Below are positions 33,017 to 37,341 of a DNA stretch of 37,341 bases, in pieces (positions within the stretch are counted from its first letter, which is position 1; each line of letters begins with the position of its first letter). Where the stretch lies: positions 1-37,341 of the forward strand of contig NZ_AUCY01000032.1 of the NCBI RefSeq assembly GCF_000430005.1. Direction: 5' to 3'. The notes below the pieces were generated by a model. It was given only the letters and a program-made list of their open reading frames with translations. It searched no databases and was not told where the DNA came from. This DNA comes from Desulfovibrio cuneatus DSM 11391 (lineage in GTDB: Bacteria > Desulfobacterota > Desulfovibrionia > Desulfovibrionales > Desulfovibrionaceae). The position numbers and the translations under genes are program-made.

Positions 33017-33547
33017 GTGGTGTTACATCTGTTCAGGCAATTCAGCGCCCTGGTGCGGCGAATAAACTTGTGCATGGCCTATGCCGCAGGTTTAGGCATT
33101 TTGTGCATGGGGTTCATTCTTTTTTACGAAGTCATTGCCCGCTATGTGCTGGATAGTCCCACAGTGTGGTCACAAGAAGTTTCGCTGTATATTTTCATTT
33201 GGTCCATGCTGGCTTCTGCCGGGTATACCCTTATAGCGGAAAAGCACATTGCCATTGACGTGATAACGGGCAAAATGTCGCCGTTTATGCAGCGGGTGTG
33301 TGTGCTGCTTTCTTCCCTTGCCGGGCTGGCCTTCAGCCTTGTTATTACCTGGCAAGCCTGGGAAATGCTGGAAAAAACCATTCGGTACAACCGCCATTCT
33401 CCCACCCCGCTGAATATTCCTTTGTGGACAGTGCACTCTGCCGTGCTGGTGGGTTTTGGCCTGCTTGCTGTGCAGTATTTGTGCATTATTCTTGAGCGGT
33501 GCGGTGCTGCAGCCCTGCCAAATAGCAAGGGAGGCAAGTTATGCTAA
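33017..33547 (+). CDS. dctQ: TRAP transporter small membrane subunit
   Basis: 176 residues, four membrane helices. The DctQ signature is present: ILCMGFILFYEVIARYVLDSPTVWSQEVSLYIFIWSML, then AEKHIAIDVI, and the last helix VGFGLLAVQYLCIILE. It pairs with the large subunit to form the sodium-coupled transporter. GGAGG at about 33007 points to a GTG start at 33017 or 33020 rather than the TTG at 33005. Its end overlaps the start of dctM by 7 bases, so their translation is coupled. Confidence 0.92.
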   Translation: MVLHLFRQFSALVRRINLCMAYAAGLGILCMGFILFYEVIARYVLDSPTVWSQEVSLYIFIWSMLASAGYTLIAEKHIAIDVITGKMSPFMQRVCVLLSSLAGLAFSLVITWQAWEMLEKTIRYNRHSPTPLNIPLWTVHSAVLVGFGLLAVQYLCIILERCGAAALPNSKGGKLC

Positions 33548-34830
33548 GCTTTTTCCTGATTGTTGTCATATTGCTGGTGCTGCTTGCCCTTGGTGTGCCT
33601 GTGGCGTTTTCCCTTGGGGCGACTTCCCTCATGCTTATCTGGATGTACGACCTGCCCATGCAGGTGGTTGGGCTTACGGTGTTTTCCGCCCTGGAAGGCT
33701 TTGTGCTGCTGGCGGTGCCCCTATATATTCTCATGAGCCAGATTTTGCTTTCCGGCAAGGTAGGCGACAACCTGTTTGATGTGATGAACGTGTGGGTACG
33801 GCATTTTCCTGGCGGGCTGGCCACAGCCACCATTTTGGCCTGTGCCTTTTTTGCGGCCATTACCGGTTCCGGGGCAGCCACTGCTGCCACCATTGGCATG
33901 GTGGCCTTTCCTGCCATGATTTCCCGCGGCTATGAAAGAAGTTTTACCCTTGGCCTGCTGGCTGCCGGGGGCACCCTGGGCATTTTGATTCCGCCCAGCA
34001 TTCCCCTTATTCTGTATGGCTCCATTGTGGAAGAATCCATTGGCAAGCTGTTCATGGCCGGGGTTGTGCCCGGTGTGCTCATGACGCTGGCCTTCATTGC
34101 CTATGCTGTGGTGAAAAGCGTTCGCAGTGGGTTCAAACCACTGCAAAAGGCAAGCTGGCGGGAACGGCTGCACGTTACCCGGCAAAATGCATGGAGCCTG
34201 CTTTTGCCCCTGATTATTCTGGCGGGTATTTACACCGGGGTGTTCACCCCAACCGAAGCTGCGGCCGTAGGGGTGTTTTATAGCCTTGTGGTAACTCTGT
34301 TTATTTACAAAACTCTTACGTTCCGTGATATTCCACTGGTGTGCCTGAAAGCGGTAACCACTTCCTGCATGATTTGCACGATTATTGTGGGCGCTACCCT
34401 TTTTGGTAAGGTCATGACCATGCTCATGATTCCCCAGTTGCTCACGCAAATGGTGGTGGAACACAACCTTTCCATGGGGTGGTTCCTGCTGTGCATTAAC
34501 CTGCTCATGCTGGGCCTTGGCATGATTCTGGAAACAGTGTCCATTATTTTGCTCACCATTCCGCTGCTGTTGCCCATTATGGCCGCCTTGCACATAGACC
34601 CCATATGGTACGCCATTATCCTGACCATAAATATGGAAATGGCCCTTATCACTCCACCTGTGGGGGTGAACCTGTACGTTATTAACGGGTTACAAGCAGA
34701 TGTGAAAATGGAAGAAATTATTCGGGGCGTGTGGCCGTTCATTCTTATCATGGCAGGGGTTCTGGGCCTGATTATGCTGTTCCCTGAACTAAGTACCTGG
34801 CTGCCATCGGTAATGAGCGTGAAGCAGTAA
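33541..34830 (+). CDS. dctM: TRAP transporter large membrane subunit
   Basis: 429 residues, about 12 membrane helices. Conserved blocks are GVPVAFSLGATSL, ITGSGAATAATIGMVAFPAM (the helix-break region that binds sodium), GGTLGILIPPSIPLILYG, and near the end LITPPVGVNLYVINGL. This is the transport domain of the TRAP system. GGGAGG in the end of dctQ serves as its ribosome site. It ends the operon at a strong terminator. Confidence 0.95.
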   Translation: MLSFFLIVVILLVLLALGVPVAFSLGATSLMLIWMYDLPMQVVGLTVFSALEGFVLLAVPLYILMSQILLSGKVGDNLFDVMNVWVRHFPGGLATATILACAFFAAITGSGAATAATIGMVAFPAMISRGYERSFTLGLLAAGGTLGILIPPSIPLILYGSIVEESIGKLFMAGVVPGVLMTLAFIAYAVVKSVRSGFKPLQKASWRERLHVTRQNAWSLLLPLIILAGIYTGVFTPTEAAAVGVFYSLVVTLFIYKTLTFRDIPLVCLKAVTTSCMICTIIVGATLFGKVMTMLMIPQLLTQMVVEHNLSMGWFLLCINLLMLGLGMILETVSIILLTIPLLLPIMAALHIDPIWYAIILTINMEMALITPPVGVNLYVINGLQADVKMEEIIRGVWPFILIMAGVLGLIMLFPELSTWLPSVMSVKQ

Positions 34831-34873
34831 AGGGTGTGGCCTTGAATGAATTGGTTATTCTTTGTTGGTATTG

Positions 34874-34901
34874 GGGGGAGCATTTGCTCCCCCTTTTTTT
34901 T
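34874..34901 (+). terminator. Terminator of the dctPQM operon
   Basis: GGGGGAGC / GCTCCCCC with a 4-nt loop followed by eight T residues. Confidence 0.93.
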
Positions 34902-34956
34902 GCTCCGGGCGGGCATATGGCGGATACTTCTTCCCTCTTTGGGGGTATGCCTGCTT

Positions 34957-35715
34957 CTAGCGCCGCATGAATCCGCCATCCACAATAAGTGTTTCCCCAG
35001 AAATAAAGTCTGACTCCGGCGATGCCAGAAATACCACGGCATTGGCAATGTCTTCCGGCAGGCCTGCACGGCCCAGGGGAATTTGGCGAATAATGCCTTG
35101 GCGTTTTTCCGGGTCAATACCGCACGTCATTTCTGTGTCGGTAAGGGCAGGGGCAATAACGTTGGCCCGAATACCCAGGGGGCCTGCTTCCCGCGCAACC
35201 CCTTTGGTAAAGGCAATAACCCCGGCTTTTGCCGCTGCATAGGCGGCATTGCCCAACAGCCCGCCCCCCAGCAAGCCTGCCACGGAAGCCATGTTGATAA
35301 TTTTACCGTACCCGGCTTGTTTCATATAGGGGAAAGCCGCCTTGCAGGCCAAGAACACGCTGCGCAGGTCTACCTTCATAACAAGGTCCCATTCTTCAAT
35401 GGGAATGTCCCAAAAGGAACTGGTACGCACAATACCCGCGTTGTTCACAAGGGCGGTAATGCCACCGTGGTGGGCCACAAATGCTTCCATCATGCCCGTT
35501 ACGGCCTCAGGGTTGGCAATGTCTGCCACATAGGTGGTGACCTTTCCCCCTAGGGCGGTAATTTCAGCGCACACGGCGTTGGCAACATTAGCGTCCAGGT
35601 CGTTTACCCCCACAGCAAACCCTTTGTGGGCCAGGGCTAGGGCAATGGCCCGGCCAATGCCGCGCCCGGCACCTGTTACCAGGGCTGTTGGTGTACTGTT
35701 TTCGTTATTTTTCAT
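34957..35715 (-). CDS. Short-chain dehydrogenase/reductase, FabG-like
   Basis: 252 residues. The cofactor loop is TGAGRGIG (14-21), with NNAG (91-94), catalytic Ser144, Tyr159 and Lys163. An Asp at the end of the second strand (GVNDLDA, Asp39) favours NAD(H) over NADP(H). It is called FabG-like by general similarity, but the isolated position away from fatty acid genes makes a role as a hydroxy-acid or sugar-acid dehydrogenase more likely. It follows the BASS transporter gene by 70 bases on the same strand and faces the TRAP operon, so it may oxidise or reduce a compound taken up by one of them. GGAGA precedes the ATG. Confidence 0.88.
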   Translation of the reverse strand: MKNNENSTPTALVTGAGRGIGRAIALALAHKGFAVGVNDLDANVANAVCAEITALGGKVTTYVADIANPEAVTGMMEAFVAHHGGITALVNNAGIVRTSSFWDIPIEEWDLVMKVDLRSVFLACKAAFPYMKQAGYGKIINMASVAGLLGGGLLGNAAYAAAKAGVIAFTKGVAREAGPLGIRANVIAPALTDTEMTCGIDPEKRQGIIRQIPLGRAGLPEDIANAVVFLASPESDFISGETLIVDGGFMRR

Positions 35716-35785
35716 GGGTGTTTCTCCGTTGGTGTTGCCGTGTTCACTGTGTCAGTTTGCCAGGAAAAGACGTTTGCAGGCTGCG

Positions 35786-36763
35786 CTATGTGCCCTGTAC
35801 TTTTGCCACTTCATCCGGTTGCGGCAGTTCATAGCTGTTGCCTGTGCGCAGGCGAATAAGCAGGCGGGTGGGGAGCAGCACAAGCACCGTGGGAATGGCA
35901 AAAAAAGCTCCTGGCAGCGCTTCGGTGATGCCAAAAAATTCCATGCCCAAAATCATGGCCATAACCCCGTTGCTTACCCCAATGCCAATGCCCATGGAAA
36001 CCTGCTGGGGCAAGGGCCAGCGCCAGGAAAGAATGGCCCCGCACAAAAAAAACACTAGGCCAGCCAGCAGGGCAGCGGCCATGCCGGGCAATAGCAGGTC
36101 CGGGCTTTGGCGCAGGGTGGGGGAATATTTGGCAAATACAGCCAGGTTGCACAGCCCAAGGGTGGCGGTGTTAATCCAAAACCGCACTGCCATAATTTTA
36201 AGGCACCCTTTGGGGAATACTGCCTGGGCAGCCTGGGCCAGGGCGTAAGGAACAATAAGAAGGGTTGCCATGTCCAGGCTCATGCGTAGTGGGGAAAAAT
36301 GGGCCATGCCCACGGCATCGGTTCCCAAAAAAGGCAGGGCAAGGCTGGTAAGCAGCGGCAGCGTGAAAGGGGAAAGCAGGGAAGTGAACACAATCCCCGT
36401 GAGAGCCAGGGTAAAGTCTGCCCGCATAACCAGGGCAAAAAAGGCGCAAATAACCCCCACAGGGCTGCCAGCCAGTAGCAGGGCACCCAGGGCAAACTTG
36501 GGCATAACCAGAACAAACAGGAAAAAAGTGACGAGGGGAGCAATAAACAGCTTGCCCACACTCATAACCAGCAGGCGGGCGCGCAGGCGCACCACACCGC
36601 GCAGCACTTCCTGGGTGCGCAACCCAAGAAAACTGAGGAATAGCATGAGCATAATGCTTATGCGCGGGTATCCATCCAGCGGCTCTGCCGCCTGTGGCAG
36701 GAAAATACCTGCAATGATACCGCCAAAAGCAACGCTGATAAGGATAAAGTCCCTTAGGCTCAT
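35786..36763 (-). CDS. Bile acid:sodium symporter (BASS) family transporter
   Basis: 325 residues with nine or ten membrane helices. The conserved core is LLAGSPVGVICAFFALVMRADFTLALTGIVFTSLLSPFTLPLL, the helix-break region of SBF-like proteins, with the second half GIGIGVSNGVMAMILGMEFFG matching the other repeat. Bacterial members move various organic anions with sodium; bile acids are rarely the true substrate. AAGGAA lies upstream of the ATG. It is the first gene of a probable two-gene unit with the SDR enzyme. The substrate is unknown. Confidence 0.82.
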   Translation of the reverse strand: MSLRDFILISVAFGGIIAGIFLPQAAEPLDGYPRISIMLMLFLSFLGLRTQEVLRGVVRLRARLLVMSVGKLFIAPLVTFFLFVLVMPKFALGALLLAGSPVGVICAFFALVMRADFTLALTGIVFTSLLSPFTLPLLTSLALPFLGTDAVGMAHFSPLRMSLDMATLLIVPYALAQAAQAVFPKGCLKIMAVRFWINTATLGLCNLAVFAKYSPTLRQSPDLLLPGMAAALLAGLVFFLCGAILSWRWPLPQQVSMGIGIGVSNGVMAMILGMEFFGITEALPGAFFAIPTVLVLLPTRLLIRLRTGNSYELPQPDEVAKVQGT

Positions 36764-36949
36764 GAGAAGTTCCTTAATTGCTTAAATAAGCCTGTGGCAT
36801 GGCATGTGCCTGTGGTGCAGAGCGTTAAACAACACACATACGGGCTCCGGCCCTATGGGTCAAGGGTCGCCTGCTGGGGGCTGGAATGGCATGGCCATAC
36901 TTGTTTAACCAACAGCATACAGGGCGTTTTCTGGGCTTGTCGCGTTTAA
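36764..36949. other. Boundary region between the BASS gene and the IS sequences
   Basis: No gene is convincing. It presumably holds the BASS promoter on the minus strand. The sequence at 36825-36949 continues the frame of the IS3 remnant but no longer resembles a transposase. Confidence 0.4.
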
Positions 36950-37022
36950 TGCGTTTCTTCGGCTTGATGCGTAAGTTCAATTCCAGGTCGCAATAAATGC
37001 GGTAAACTCGCTTGTGATTCGG
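36930..37022 (-). pseudogene. Remnant of an IS3-family transposase orfB (N-terminal part)
   Basis: The minus strand encodes NHKRVYRIYCDLELNLRIKP + KKRIKRDKP, the end of the helix-turn-helix region that precedes the catalytic core in IS3-family OrfB. It lies after, not before, the C-terminal end of the OrfB at 37060, so the order is scrambled. Beyond KRDKP the resemblance is lost; removing one base would give KPENALYAVG and then a stop, suggesting frameshift decay. Confidence 0.65.
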
Positions 37023-37341
37023 TAATCCTCCCCTTTTTAGTAGCTCTAACAAGTAGAGCCTATGCCGCCTGTTTAAGCTTCATTGCAGGGGTGATGCCGC
37101 CAATGCCCATGTTAGGGCGTTCATTATTGTAACTCCAGAGCCACTGCGTTGCAAATTCGCGCATTTCCTCTACAGATTCAAATAGGTATTGATTCAGCCA
37201 ATCATAACGCACAGTTCGGTTATAGCGTTCAACGTAACTGTTTTGCTGCGGTTTCCCTGGCTGGATGTAGCGCAGTCGGATATTCCTTCGCTTAGCCCAG
37301 CGCTGAAGCGCTATGCTAATGTACTCCGGGCCATTGTCACA
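37023..37341 (-). mobile_element. IS3-family insertion sequence, right end (partial, runs off the edge)
   Basis: It contains the end of orfB and about 35 bases after it. The terminal stretch CTAAAAAGGGGAGGATTACC on the minus strand (37042-37023) looks like the outer end of IS3-family elements. The exact boundary and target duplication cannot be confirmed without the other end. Confidence 0.6.
37060..37341 (-). CDS. IS3-family transposase OrfB, C-terminal 93 residues
   Basis: The frame begins at the window edge with CDNGPEYIS, containing the second catalytic Asp, and continues with RLRYIQPGKPQQNSYVERYN, whose Glu is the third member of the DDE triad. The end LWSYNNERPNMGIGGITPAM is the typical integrase-core C-terminus of IS3-family OrfB. 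The first Asp and OrfA are outside the window. The stop TAG is at 37062-37060. It has no start of its own because it is truncated by the window edge. Confidence 0.9.
   Translation of the reverse strand, partial: CDNGPEYISIALQRWAKRRNIRLRYIQPGKPQQNSYVERYNRTVRYDWLNQYLFESVEEMREFATQWLWSYNNERPNMGIGGITPAMKLKQAA

Overview
The window looks like a piece of chromosome from a Gram-negative sulfate reducer of the Desulfovibrionaceae or a close relative. This is inferred from gene content only: a biotin ligase / pyruvate carboxylase / long phosphoenolpyruvate synthase block with non-standard protein architectures, an IspDF fusion, a TAT-exported iron superoxide dismutase, a GT9 lipopolysaccharide-type glycosyltransferase, TRAP transport, and small RRM and zinc-ribbon proteins. 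Both ends of the window stop inside transposase genes (IS110 family on the left, IS3 family on the right), so it may be a contig that ended at repeated insertion sequences.

Layout. 1-640: start of an IS110 transposase and its structured upstream region. 640-1476: an orphan phage terminase small subunit. 1755-5192: a 3'-5' exonuclease, a long GT9 glycosyltransferase and two unrecognised small genes. 5754-6284: an outer-membrane barrel (PagL-like). 6579-7424: rplM-rpsI. 7618-7857: a glycine-zipper lipoprotein. 8086-9708 (minus): psd and pssA for phosphatidylethanolamine synthesis. 10177-11798: infA and ispDF. 12265-15230 (minus): an RRM protein, then a compact three-gene unit made of an anchored unknown protein, cobU and a zinc-ribbon protein. 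15587-16471: an EamA transporter. 16655-18127 (minus): a diguanylate cyclase. 18703-27687: birA, pyc and ppsA, the pyruvate/oxaloacetate/PEP node together with the enzyme that biotinylates the carboxylase. 28056-30813: an LTA-synthase-family envelope enzyme and a glycosyltransferase. 30993-31706: exported FeSOD. 31945-34830: a TRAP dctPQM operon. 34957-36763 (minus): a BASS-family transporter and an SDR dehydrogenase, convergent with the TRAP operon. 36825-37341: IS3 sequences, apparently one copy abutting the remnant of another.

The least ordinary content lies between the genes. (i) A dispersed repeat starting GGGAAACGCTGATTTATTCC occurs as one complete 131-bp long-hairpin element behind ppsA and as several single ends. 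Nearly all are preceded by a YTAR tetranucleotide, and in three genes that tetranucleotide contains the stop codon. (ii) A second repeat (AGCAATTTCACTTTGA) shows the same relation to YTAR and to a stop codon. (iii) A 138-bp two-hairpin element occurs in two diverged copies, upstream of birA and upstream of ppsA. (iv) A run of stacked hairpins lies behind ispDF. (v) A perfect 15-bp hairpin separates dctP from dctQ. I found no CRISPR array, tRNA, rRNA or complete defence system. I do not see a convincing new multi-gene system; the repeat families, the possible IS110 bridge RNA and the unusual carboxylase and synthase are the best leads.
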